DNA from: an uncultured Microbulbifer sp.
GTDB taxonomy: Bacteria > Pseudomonadota > Gammaproteobacteria > Pseudomonadales > Cellvibrionaceae
Reading direction: 5' to 3'
DNA length: 64,000 nucleotides
Assembly (NCBI RefSeq): GCF_947498635.1
Contig: NZ_CANMKV010000021.1
Coordinates: forward strand, 1 to 64,000
Below are positions 8,931 through 17,506 of this stretch, piece by piece. Every line of letters starts with the position of its first letter. Positions within the stretch are counted from its first letter, which is position 1. A program made the translations under genes and the position numbers. The notes under the pieces are model-generated. The model worked only from the letters and a program-made list of their open reading frames with translations, was not told the origin of the DNA and searched no databases.

Positions 8931-10748
8931 TTAATAAAGAATACTGGCGCCGCTCTCGGCACCACTGGCAATAGCGCGCATATTCGCGAACAGTTCGCGA
9001 CCCATACCGCGGGCATTACCAGACAAATCGCACTGCACTATTTCGCGTGCATCAAACTCTTGCTCGTCAACCAGGACGCGCAGCACCCCGGCCTCTGCAT
9101 CCAGCTCGACGATGTCACCGTCGCGCACCCTGGCAATGGGGCCACCTTCGACGGCCTCCGGCGACATATGAATAGCGGCCGGCACCTTACCGGAAGCTCC
9201 GGACATACGCCCGTCGGTCACCAGTGCCACTTTGAAGCCCCGGTCCTGTAATACCCCTAGAGTTGGGGTCAGCTTGTGCAGTTCCGGCATACCGTTTGCC
9301 TGGGGTCCCTGAAAACGCACTACCGCGACAAAGTCCCGCTCCAGCTCGCCAGCCTTAAAACGCTGTAATAGCTCATCCTGGTTGTGCAGTACTATCGCCG
9401 GCGCCTTCACCTTAAGGTGTTGCGGTTTAATCGCGGAGACCTTGATCACACTGCGACCGAGATTCCCCTCTAACAGTTGCAGACCACCGTGGTGGGAGAA
9501 GGGGTCGCTCACTGAGCGAATCACCGCAGTGTCACCGCTCTCCTCCGCGGTGGGACGCCATACCACGCCGTCCCCAGCATCGTTTAAGAAGGGATCGCGG
9601 CAGTAGGGTTCCAGCCCGGAATTACCAAGTACGGTATGCACGTCGGCGTGTAAGAGACCAGCGGAGAGCAACTCGCGGATCAGCAACTGCATACCGCCGG
9701 CGGCGGCAAAATGGTTGATATCCGCAGTCCCGTTTGGATAGACATGGCACAGCAGGGGCACCACCTCGGAGAGGTCCGCCATATCCTGCCAGGTGAGCTG
9801 GATTCCAGCGGCGCGAGCCATCGCCACCATATGCAGCGTATGATTGGTGGAGCCCCCTGTGGCAAGCAGGCCCACCACACCATTGACGAAGGCTTTCTCC
9901 GTGAGAATATGGGCAATCGGCGTGTGCTGGCTGGGCTCGGTGATTTTTGCCAGTTGCTCGACAGCCGCCTCATTCAGGGCATCGCGCAGACCGGTCCCCG
10001 GATTGACAAAAGAGCTACCAGGTAACTGCAAGCCCATGATTTCCACCAGCATCTGGTTGCTGTTGGCAGTGCCATAAAAAGTACAGGTGCCAGCACTGTG
10101 ATAGGAGGCGCTCTCCGCCTCCAGTAACTCGGCGCGGCCCACCTTGCCCTCTGCATACAGCTGGCGCACTCGTACTTTTTCGGCATTTGAAAGGCCGGTG
10201 GGCATGGGACCTGCCGGCACAAAAATCGAGGGCAGATGACCAAACGCCAGAGCACCGATGACCAGCCCGGGCACAATTTTGTCGCAGATACCAAGGAACA
10301 TCGCACCTTCGAACACATCGTGAGACAGGGCTACGGCCGTGGACATGGCGATTACGTCGCGAGAAAAGAGACTCAGCTCCATTCCCGGTCGCCCCTGGGT
10401 TACGCCATCGCACATCGCCGGCACTCCCCCGGCCACCTGTGCAGTAGCGCCACAGCGCGCCGCAGCCTCCTTCAGGCGAGCTGGATAGGTTCCATAGGGT
10501 TGGTGCGCCGATAGCATATCGTTATAAGCGGTGACAATACCCAGGTTGGGCCCGCGGCCGGAGGCAATTAGCTGCTTATCCTTTTCCGGAGAAGCGGCAA
10601 TTGCGTGGGCCAGGTTGCCACAGGACAGGTGCTCAGTGGCACGCCCTTCAATATGTGCCTTATCCACCTGCGCCAAATACTGAGCGCGGGTTTCTTCACT
10701 GCGCTGGATAATACGCTCGGTAACTGCCTGAACCTTGCTGTGAACCAT
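8931..10748 (-). CDS. edd: Phosphogluconate dehydratase
   Basis: Dehydrates 6-phosphogluconate to 2-keto-3-deoxy-6-phosphogluconate. It is an Fe-S enzyme of the IlvD/Edd family; 605 residues matches the family. Visible conserved blocks are [31 protein letters not shown] and [10 protein letters not shown] (likely cluster cysteines), [26 protein letters not shown] and [15 protein letters not shown]. It is the first gene of the minus-strand Entner-Doudoroff run. The 815-bp upstream region holds two HexR-like sites and a promoter-like sequence. ATG 10748 is preceded by GGAAAGG at close spacing. Confidence 0.97.
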   Translation of the reverse strand: MVHSKVQAVTERIIQRSEETRAQYLAQVDKAHIEGRATEHLSCGNLAHAIAASPEKDKQLIASGRGPNLGIVTAYNDMLSAHQPYGTYPARLKEAAARCGATAQVAGGVPAMCDGVTQGRPGMELSLFSRDVIAMSTAVALSHDVFEGAMFLGICDKIVPGLVIGALAFGHLPSIFVPAGPMPTGLSNAEKVRVRQLYAEGKVGRAELLEAESASYHSAGTCTFYGTANSNQMLVEIMGLQLPGSSFVNPGTGLRDALNEAAVEQLAKITEPSQHTPIAHILTEKAFVNGVVGLLATGGSTNHTLHMVAMARAAGIQLTWQDMADLSEVVPLLCHVYPNGTADINHFAAAGGMQLLIRELLSAGLLHADVHTVLGNSGLEPYCRDPFLNDAGDGVVWRPTAEESGDTAVIRSVSDPFSHHGGLQLLEGNLGRSVIKVSAIKPQHLKVKAPAIVLHNQDELLQRFKAGELERDFVAVVRFQGPQANGMPELHKLTPTLGVLQDRGFKVALVTDGRMSGASGKVPAAIHMSPEAVEGGPIARVRDGDIVELDAEAGVLRVLVDEQEFDAREIVQCDLSGNARGMGRELFANMRAIASGAESGASILY

Positions 10749-11169
10749 GACCTTTCCGTATTAATCTGCTGCGGCACAGCCCAAGACCCGTGCCGACGTG
10801 ATATTGCGATGGCCTGAACCACCAGTGATCGCACATCCCGGCGGAAAATCCCCCGCCGGTTGACTGGGTTGTAGTGCAACCGACGCCCCATCACCCGACA
10901 AGGAGCGAGAACGCTAAAGGACTTTATTCCCCTCAGGGCGCTTTAGCCGCAACCTTGAACCAAGGAGAAAATAAAAAAACACCTGAAGGCTTTTTTGGCC
11001 ACCAAGAGTGGAATTTCTTGCTAAGGGCAACCTTTGCTGGAACCCGCAAGCCGCACCGGATACTAGTGGGTCGAACAGATCGAAACCTCCCCCCCACCGC
11101 CGGAGGAGGGACCCCGATGACAAAACAAGGAATGCATCCGCAAAACATCGGGCAAGCGCGTTGGAGTGC

Positions 11170-11199
11170 ATTATGTAGTAAAACTACAAAAAACATCAA
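11170..11199 (-). promoter_or_regulatory. Candidate sigma-70 promoter of the edd operon
   Basis: On the minus strand TTGATG (11199-11194), 18-nt spacer and CATAAT (11175-11170). The HexR-like operator 11174-11188 occupies the spacer and edge of the -10 box, the geometry expected for repression. Confidence 0.45.
11174..11188. promoter_or_regulatory. HexR-like operator 1
   Basis: TGTAGTAAAACTACA, a perfect TGTAGT/ACTACA dyad around AAA. It differs from the known gammaproteobacterial HexR consensus TGTAATwwwATTACA only by symmetric A-to-G/T-to-C changes. HexR is the KDPG-sensing RpiR-type regulator of Entner-Doudoroff genes; its gene is not in the window. Confidence 0.65.
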
Positions 11200-11343
11200 G
11201 CGCCCCTTTCCAGTAAATACCCACAATCAACAAAATGGGCTGACCAGCCTGCCTGAGCGTCATTTAAATCAACATAAAGAAGAAACTAGTACCACAGATA
11301 GAGCAAAGGCAGGACTCTGGATTCAAGACCCAAAGCACAGGAA

Positions 11344-11358
11344 TGTAAGAAAATTACA
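11344..11358. promoter_or_regulatory. HexR-like operator 2
   Basis: TGTAAGAAAATTACA matches TGTAATwwwATTACA at all but one arm position. It lies 170 bp from operator 1 (start to start) and about 205 bp before the LacI-family gene, so it could act on either divergent transcript or support looping. Confidence 0.5.
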
Positions 11359-11563
11359 AAAATAGAGGGTCGCTGAGCCTTGCCCCTCATATGCAGAGTT
11401 ACTTTATTGCTAGAATCCACCTCCAGCTGAGCTTCTAAACTACTGCCAGACTGTCTTTGTATGGCCGCCCCAAGGCCTGGGGAAGCAGTGGGCCGGAGGC
11501 AATAGTGCACCAGGGGCCAAAGCCCACCCTTTACTGCGGATTTTGCGAGAAGGATTGATATCG

Positions 11564-12640
11564 ATGAAAGTCACCATTAATGACGTGGCCGAGCGCGCTG
11601 GCGTATCGATCAAGACAGTCTCGCGAGTCATCAACAATGAGCCCTCTGTGCGCTCCAGCACCCGAGAACGGGTTATGAATGTGGTGCAAGCACTCAACTA
11701 CCACCCCAATTTAGCGGCGCGCAACTTAGCTGGCACCCACTCTTACTCCATTGCCTTTATTTACGACAATCCAAATGCCTACTATGTAATCGATATGCAA
11801 AATGGCATTCTCGAAGCCTGCAGAACGCAGGGCTACGAGCTTTTAATCCACCCCGGCAGCGGCCACACAGACTCTATTCACAGGGAGTTACGCAAGCTGG
11901 TGGAGCAGAGCCGAGTTGCCGGGCTAGTACTCACCCCACCGTTCTCGGAAACGCCCGCGGTAATCGATACCCTGACATCTTTGGATGTAGAGTTCGTACG
12001 AATTATTTCTGCACAAGATTCTCCTCAGCTGGAGGAAAATTGCATCCATATTGATGACGAGGCTGCCGCCTTCGCCATTACCCAGCATTTACTGCAATTG
12101 GGCCACAAGCACATCGGCTACCTCTGCGGCGGCACCGAACATTACTCCACATTGGGTCGCCTGGCGGGCTACAGGAGGGCACTGCGGGAAGCGGGACTGC
12201 CTTTTGAGAGCGAGCTGGTGAAAGAGGGAGAGTATTCTTTTGATTCCGGTGTGGCCGGAGCCACGGCGCTGCTGCATTCACCCACTTCCCCCACGGCTAT
12301 TTTTGCCGGCAATGACGAAATTGCCGCAGGCGCACTGTTTGCCGCGCGCATGCTGAATATCGAGGTGCCACAGCAGCTTTCCATCGCCGGCTTCGAAGAT
12401 AGCCCCTTTTCACGCCAAACTTGGCCCAAGCTCACCACGGCCCAACAACCCAATGAAGACATTGCCCGCTGTGCCGCCGAGCTGGTGCTGGAGCGCATTC
12501 AGTGCCGGGGAAACCAAGAAAAGGATCAGCAGCAAGCTGGAAGGAAAACCACCAACCTCCGCCGCAGCTTCACCCCCACACTGGTCGTACGGGACTCCAG
12601 CGGACCTGTGGCGGAAAGGACCCTAAACCCCCAAACGTAA
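11564..12640 (+). CDS. LacI-family transcriptional regulator
   Basis: A 358-residue repressor-type regulator. The helix-turn-helix TINDVAERAGVSIKTVSRVINN is at residues 3-24, with the hinge helix region up to ~60 (NLAARNLAG). A periplasmic-binding-protein-like sugar domain follows (YSIAFIYDNPNAYYV, GHKHIGYLCGG, PTAIFAGNDEIAAGAL, IAGFEDSPFSR). The ATG at 11564 is taken, with GAGAAGG upstream and the HTH starting at once; a TTG seven codons earlier is unlikely. It is divergent from edd and convergent with nagA (23 nt apart), so it may govern amino-sugar or glucose catabolism. The ligand cannot be read from the sequence. Confidence 0.93.
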   Translation: MKVTINDVAERAGVSIKTVSRVINNEPSVRSSTRERVMNVVQALNYHPNLAARNLAGTHSYSIAFIYDNPNAYYVIDMQNGILEACRTQGYELLIHPGSGHTDSIHRELRKLVEQSRVAGLVLTPPFSETPAVIDTLTSLDVEFVRIISAQDSPQLEENCIHIDDEAAAFAITQHLLQLGHKHIGYLCGGTEHYSTLGRLAGYRRALREAGLPFESELVKEGEYSFDSGVAGATALLHSPTSPTAIFAGNDEIAAGALFAARMLNIEVPQQLSIAGFEDSPFSRQTWPKLTTAQQPNEDIARCAAELVLERIQCRGNQEKDQQQAGRKTTNLRRSFTPTLVVRDSSGPVAERTLNPQT

Positions 12641-12663
12641 ACCCGCACCGAACAACCGAAGCG

Positions 12664-13791
12664 CTATTCGCCGTACACCGGGCACCCACCGATCCAGGTT
12701 TTTTGCACCCGAAGATGCCGATCGAGCAAAATCAAATCCGCCCTGGCGCCAGGGGCGATCCTCCCCCCCTGCAACCCCAGGAACTGGGATGGATACAGGC
12801 TTGCCATGCGTAAGGATTCGTTAATTTCCAAGCCACACCAGCGGCTGAAATTGCGCACCGCACCCATCATATCCAGGTGCGAACCGGCCAGCTCTCCGGT
12901 AGTGGAGGTCAACCTGTCCCCCTCTCGGGTCACCACTCGATCATACAGCGGAAAACTCAGCGCATCGCTACCCACCAGAGACATGGCATCGGTGACTAAC
13001 AGCAGTTTTCCACGCGGCTTGGCTTTGAGGGCAAGCGTCATAGCCTCCGCACTGACGTGATGACCATCGGCAATAATTCCGCACCAGGCTTCATCGCTAA
13101 CGAGAGCGGTCCCCACCATCCCGGGTTCACGGGAATGCAACGGCGACATCGCATTGTACAAATGGGTAAAGCCCACGGCGCCCGCACGCAGCGCCAAGCG
13201 CACTGTTTCACCATCGGCATTGGAGTGACCGAGACAAACCCGCACCCCCATCGCTGCCAATCGATGAATATCCTCTACCGGAACTGTTTCCGGTGCCAGG
13301 GTAACGACCTTTACCCCCAGGTCCTCCCGCGCATAAATTCCCCACTCCTCAGCGCTGAGGGGACGAATAAATGACGACTCGTGGGTACCCTTTTTCGGCA
13401 CACTCAGATGCGGCCCTTCAAAGTGAATCCCCGCGACACCAGGTACCCGCTCCCGCAGTGCGGCACTGACCGCATTGGCAGCGCGCTGCATAACGTCGAG
13501 GCGGTCGGTGATCAGGGTAGGTAAAAAAGCCGTGGTACCAAAACGGGCGTGGGCCTCGGCCATGGTGCGCAGCCCGGCAACGCTGGGCTCTTGATTAAAC
13601 AGCACACCACCGCCGCCGTTCACCTGCACATCAACCAATCCCGGCGCTAGCAAGCCACGGACATAGGGCGCTGTGCCCTGGGCCGAATCACCGATGGAAA
13701 CAATGCGGCCATCATCGGCGACGACCAGGGGCACATCCTGCAGAGTCTGCTCACCGTCAAATAGTGTCTCTGCGACCAGGGCAAAAGCCAC
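12664..13791 (-). CDS. nagA: N-acetylglucosamine-6-phosphate deacetylase
   Basis: Deacetylates GlcNAc-6-phosphate to glucosamine-6-phosphate in amino-sugar (chitin, murein) catabolism. At 375 residues it carries the amidohydrolase set: LLAPGLVDVQVNGGGG, IHFEGPHLS (metal Glu), CLGHSNAD, FTHLYNAMSPLHSREPG, IIADGHHVS and LVTDAM (catalytic Asp). The start is GTG at 13791 with AAGGAGG directly upstream. It lies 54 nt after nagBII on the same strand, forming a two-gene catabolic unit whose product, fructose-6-phosphate, joins central metabolism. Confidence 0.95.
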   Translation of the reverse strand: MAFALVAETLFDGEQTLQDVPLVVADDGRIVSIGDSAQGTAPYVRGLLAPGLVDVQVNGGGGVLFNQEPSVAGLRTMAEAHARFGTTAFLPTLITDRLDVMQRAANAVSAALRERVPGVAGIHFEGPHLSVPKKGTHESSFIRPLSAEEWGIYAREDLGVKVVTLAPETVPVEDIHRLAAMGVRVCLGHSNADGETVRLALRAGAVGFTHLYNAMSPLHSREPGMVGTALVSDEAWCGIIADGHHVSAEAMTLALKAKPRGKLLLVTDAMSLVGSDALSFPLYDRVVTREGDRLTSTTGELAGSHLDMMGAVRNFSRWCGLEINESLRMASLYPSQFLGLQGGRIAPGARADLILLDRHLRVQKTWIGGCPVYGE

Positions 13792-13845
13792 ACCCCCTCC
13801 TTAGCATTAAAATAATTCTTGGTCGTAAGTTTTTCCGGTAAATTA

Positions 13846-14844
13846 TTACACGGTCTGGGTGACTTTTTTCAGACCTGCCGGCTCATCGGGATTAATACCG
13901 CGATTTACAGCCACATGGGCAACATCGATATAAAAACGCTGCAACAATGCCAGAGGCGCGATGCGCGGGTGTACACCCTTGCTGGGCACATGTAGGTTAA
14001 TCAGGGTACCTCCCCGGCGCACGATGTCATCGATCTGCTCACTGTGCGCAACATATGATTCATCCTCAATGGGGACATTCACCACCGTCAGCCTGTCCTC
14101 AACCAGGGTAACCGGCCCATGTAAAAACTCCGCACTGGAAAAAGACTCCGCGTGAATATTGCATACCTCTTTGAGCTTCAGGGCCAGCTCGCGGGTGATC
14201 GCATAACCGGGTCCGCGACCGAGCACAACCAAGTTTTGCACAGAAGCCAAATCTTCAGGCCGCAATTGAATCTCCGCGCGGACCGCCGCCTGCAGAGTTT
14301 CTGGCAGTTTTGCCAGGGCATCCCCCAGGGATTTATCCCCGCTCCAACAGGACACCAGTTGTAAAATCGCAGAGAGCGTCGCCAAATAACTTTTGGTCGC
14401 CGCCACTGCCTTTTCCGGGCCCGCCTTGAGGGGGATCAACTGATCGACAATGTCCTTGATGGGCGCCTGTTCATCGTTTACCAAAGCGACGGTATAAGCA
14501 CCACAGTCCCTGGCCATTTTTGCCTGGGCGAGAATATCCGGGCTGCGCCCCGATTGGGATATTACCAACACCAGAGCACCTTCCAGCTTTAGCTTGCGCC
14601 CATAAACACTGGAAACCGAGGGCGCTGCGGCAAAGGTCGGCGTTCCCGTTTCTATCTCGATCAGGTACTTGGCGAAGACACCGGCGTGGTCAGATGAACC
14701 GCGCCCAACAATCATCACAAAGCGCGGCGAATGCGCACGTAAACGCTCCCCCAGCCGCGCCATGACTTTCGCATTACTGCGCAACTGTTCGGCTATTCTT
14801 GCCGGAGCCTCACGGGCTTCGGCTTCCATAGTCGTGGTGGCCAT
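13846..14844 (-). CDS. nagBII: Glucosamine-6-phosphate deaminase, SIS-domain type (NagB-II)
   Basis: Deaminates and isomerises glucosamine-6-phosphate to fructose-6-phosphate. It has two SIS domains and no glutaminase domain, so it is not full GlmS. Visible motifs are VGRGSSDHAGVFAKYLIE, VISQSGRSPD, AVAATKSYLATL, LGRGPGYAITRELALKLKE and SSAEFLHGPVTL, as in the NagB-II type of Shewanella. Length is 332 from the ATG at 14844, which has GGAGGG five bases upstream; the ATC-region start eight codons earlier is unsupported. It is upstream of nagA in the same unit. A hairpin AGCCCTC/GAGGGCT (14883-14912) lies in its leader. Confidence 0.9.
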   Translation of the reverse strand: MATTTMEAEAREAPARIAEQLRSNAKVMARLGERLRAHSPRFVMIVGRGSSDHAGVFAKYLIEIETGTPTFAAAPSVSSVYGRKLKLEGALVLVISQSGRSPDILAQAKMARDCGAYTVALVNDEQAPIKDIVDQLIPLKAGPEKAVAATKSYLATLSAILQLVSCWSGDKSLGDALAKLPETLQAAVRAEIQLRPEDLASVQNLVVLGRGPGYAITRELALKLKEVCNIHAESFSSAEFLHGPVTLVEDRLTVVNVPIEDESYVAHSEQIDDIVRRGGTLINLHVPSKGVHPRIAPLALLQRFYIDVAHVAVNRGINPDEPAGLKKVTQTV

Positions 14845-15138
14845 ACTGCCCTCCACTCGGGCTATCACTTTCCACGGGGCTCAGCCCTCCCTGCAATGAA
14901 GCGGAGAGGGCTACAGTTATCAGTCTATGTGTTGGCCGCATACTGGGAGCCCTGTATTGCTGCGCAGGGTGAGTATTGTCACTTCTATTTGCAATTTCCC
15001 CGAGCACAAAAAGCAGGACTTCCCCTACTGATTTACCCTGAAAAGTGATTGCGCGCCAAACGGCGCGTGCCCCCCAATCATCTATGCTTTTTAATAATTC
15101 CCCGGTAACAGTCGGGCAATGCTTACAGGAAAAAGTCA

Positions 15139-16005
15139 ATGGCACAGGCCGGTGGCACGCCAATACACCGTTACTGGCGCAACGTTGCGTTACTAATTCT
15201 CTTACTGCTCATCAGCAGCTGCTCCAGCATCCAGTTTGCCTATAACAATGTGGATTATTGGATTCGCTGGAAAGTCCACAAATATGTCGAACTGGACAGA
15301 AACCAGAAGGGCGAATTACAGGCGGCCCTCAACAGCTTTTTTCGCTGGCATCGACAAACCCAACTCCCACGATACGCCAACTTCCTCGACAACCTGGCAG
15401 ACCGAGTGGATAAGGGCGCACTGGAAAACCCTCAACTGCAACCAATAGAAAAACAGGTTCATCAGTTTCTAAAAGTGGCCAGTGAAAACACCTACAACTT
15501 AATACTGCCTTTGGCTGCGCAACTGAGCGACCAACAAATTAAGGAACTACAGGGTAACCTGTGGAAAAAAGAACAAAAGACCCTGGATAAGTGGCAACGC
15601 TCACCAGAGAAAATTAAGCACAAGCGAGACAAAATTATACGCAAGGAAAGTATTCGCTGGCTCGGCACCCTTACCGAGGCGCAAAAAAATATGATCTCTG
15701 CCTGGGTCGCCAAGATGGAATACAACCCTTTACAACGCATCGAACAACGCAGGCTGTGGCAATCAAAAACCTTTGAGTTATTACACAGTAAACCTGAGGG
15801 TTACCTGGAAGAAATACGCAGCCTGCTACTTAAACCAGAACAGCTCTGGTCAGCCGAATATCGCCAAGCCCAAGAACAACGCCAACAGCAGGCGCAGACA
15901 CTGGCAAAAAAAATATTAACCAGCACCAGCCCCTCGCAACGGCGCCACCTGAGCCGCAACCTCAGAGAATATGCACAGGATTTCCGCGCCTTAGCCAGCC
16001 AATAA
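15139..16005 (+). CDS. DUF6279-type lipoprotein of unknown function
   Basis: A 288-residue protein with a lipoprotein signal: a positive n-region (HRYWR), a hydrophobic stretch and the lipobox LISSC near residue 30. The mature part is charged, Gln/Lys/Arg-rich and probably helical; WIRWKVHKYVELDRNQK just after the lipobox is the recognisable family block. An anchored envelope protein is expected. Start ATG 15139 is preceded by ACAGGAAAAA. It lies 154 nt before the aminotransferase gene on the same strand; I see no functional link. The function is unknown. Confidence 0.8.
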   Translation: MAQAGGTPIHRYWRNVALLILLLLISSCSSIQFAYNNVDYWIRWKVHKYVELDRNQKGELQAALNSFFRWHRQTQLPRYANFLDNLADRVDKGALENPQLQPIEKQVHQFLKVASENTYNLILPLAAQLSDQQIKELQGNLWKKEQKTLDKWQRSPEKIKHKRDKIIRKESIRWLGTLTEAQKNMISAWVAKMEYNPLQRIEQRRLWQSKTFELLHSKPEGYLEEIRSLLLKPEQLWSAEYRQAQEQRQQQAQTLAKKILTSTSPSQRRHLSRNLREYAQDFRALASQ

Positions 16006-16159
16006 ACGAGTGGGTGAGCATAGAACAAAGAACCCACAGCTTGGGCGAGAACTCCAAATTTACACGAGGACAACCATTAAAAGCATTGCTGCGGGGCTGA
16101 CGAAGCCCGCTTCATACTGCTAAGCTCACCGCCTCCAATGACCAGCCAGGGGACATCAC

Positions 16160-17446
16160 GTGCAAATCGAATCCGCCAGTATTAGCCAGTTAGTGGAGTG
16201 GGAAAAAGAGTTGAGCACCCACTATGAGCGCATCCGCCAACACGAACTGAATCTGGACATCACCCGCGGCAAACCTTCAACCGAGCAACTGAATCTATCC
16301 GATAAACTCGACGGTATCCTTTCCGGCGACTATCGCGCCGCCGGTGGTACAGACACCCGCAATTACGGCGGCTTGATCGGGCTCACCTGTGCCCGCGAAC
16401 TGGGTGCGGATATGCTCCAGGTGCCCACAGAGGAAGTCATCGCCGGTGGCAACAGCTCCCTCACACTGATGTATCACGCAGTGCTAACTGGCTACCTGTT
16501 CGGATTTGCCGGCAATACCCCCTGGCGCGAGCTGAAGGCACCGAAGTTTCTCTGCCCGGTGCCCGGATACGATCGGCACTTCACCATCTGCGAACAACTG
16601 GGGATTGGCATGATCAATATCCCCGTGAATGCGCAGGGCCCCGATATGGATCTTGTCGAAAAGCATATCCGCGAGGATAACGAGATCATCGGTATTTGGT
16701 GTGTACCCAAGTATTCCAACCCCACCGGCGTTACCTACAGCGAGGAAACAGTAGAGCGCTTGGCACAACTCGGGCAAATCGCTAACCCGGGCTTTCGCAT
16801 TTTCTGGGACAACGCCTATGCCGTACACGATCTCGGACACTACGTCAGCCTCCCCAGTATTCGTGCGGCCACTCTGGAAAATGACACTGCAGATTCTGTG
16901 CTTCAATTCGCCTCCACCTCCAAAGTGACCCACGCCGGAAGTGGTGTGGCTTTCGTCAGTGCCACTGGTGACAACCTGAAGTCTCTGCAGCAACAAATGC
17001 AGGCAATGACCATTGGTCCCGACAAAGTCAACCAGCTGCGACACTCGCGCTTTTTTACCGAGTGTACCTCCCTCAAGGATCATATGCGCAAACACGCCAC
17101 TATCCTTAGACCCAAGTTTGACTGCGTGCTGGAACACCTGCATAACGGACTGGAAGGTATGAATCTGGGCCAATGGGAGAAACCACAAGGAGGGTATTTT
17201 GTTTCCTTTAATACCCGTCCGGGCTGTGCCAAGGCGGTAGTAAACCTGGCCGCGGAGGCTGGAGTAAAACTGACGCCGGCCGGAGCTACCTTTCCCTACG
17301 GCAAGGATCCAGAGGACAGTAATATCCGCATAGCGCCGAGCTTTCCTCCCCTGGAGGAACTCGATACCGCCATGGCAGTTTTTGTGCTGTGTGTGAAGTT
17401 GGCGAGTGTACGCCAAAGACTGGAACAGCTATACCAGAAGGGGTAG
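16160..17446 (+). CDS. Class I/II aminotransferase, MocR-like (aspartate aminotransferase Ic type)
   Basis: A PLP-dependent fold-type I aminotransferase of 428 residues. Visible blocks are NLDITRGKPSTEQLNLS, the substrate/PLP region NYGGLIGLTCAR, AGGNSSLTLMYH, CPVPGYDRHF, CVPKYSNPTG and FWDNAYAVHDL. The PLP lysine lies in FASTSKVTHAGSGVAF, and RIAPSFP is near the C-terminus. This matches the stand-alone Aminotran_MocR group, some members of which are aspartate aminotransferases. No DNA-binding domain is present. The start is GTG at 16160 with AGGGGA seven bases upstream. A bidirectional terminator follows the stop. The amino-acid substrate is not established. Confidence 0.88.
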   Translation: MQIESASISQLVEWEKELSTHYERIRQHELNLDITRGKPSTEQLNLSDKLDGILSGDYRAAGGTDTRNYGGLIGLTCARELGADMLQVPTEEVIAGGNSSLTLMYHAVLTGYLFGFAGNTPWRELKAPKFLCPVPGYDRHFTICEQLGIGMINIPVNAQGPDMDLVEKHIREDNEIIGIWCVPKYSNPTGVTYSEETVERLAQLGQIANPGFRIFWDNAYAVHDLGHYVSLPSIRAATLENDTADSVLQFASTSKVTHAGSGVAFVSATGDNLKSLQQQMQAMTIGPDKVNQLRHSRFFTECTSLKDHMRKHATILRPKFDCVLEHLHNGLEGMNLGQWEKPQGGYFVSFNTRPGCAKAVVNLAAEAGVKLTPAGATFPYGKDPEDSNIRIAPSFPPLEELDTAMAVFVLCVKLASVRQRLEQLYQKG

Positions 17447-17473
17447 CTGCCTAGAAAGATCGTATTAATCGAT

Positions 17474-17504
17474 AAAAAGGGCACCTTAACTGGCCGCCCT
17501 TTTT
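17474..17504. terminator. Bidirectional Rho-independent terminator
   Basis: Perfect 9-bp repeat AAAAAGGGC / GCCCTTTTT (17474-17482, 17496-17504) with a 13-nt loop, A-run on one side and T-run on the other. It sits between the convergent aminotransferase (stop 17446) and olsF (stop 17507) and can serve both. Confidence 0.85.
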
Positions 17505-17506
17505 AC

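Larger units (their letters stand above)
10749..11563. other. Divergent control region between edd and the LacI-family gene, 815 bp
   Basis: No gene is supported here; open frames such as 10874-11365 (+) lack recognisable content. It contains the edd promoter candidate (11170-11199) and two HexR-like palindromes (11174-11188, 11344-11358). If that promoter is used, the edd leader would be about 415 nt. Confidence 0.6.

Noticed and set aside
15052-15067. CGCGCC/GGCGCG hairpin upstream of the DUF6279 gene
   Set aside because: Short GC-rich stem with no T-run or known motif; may be chance.
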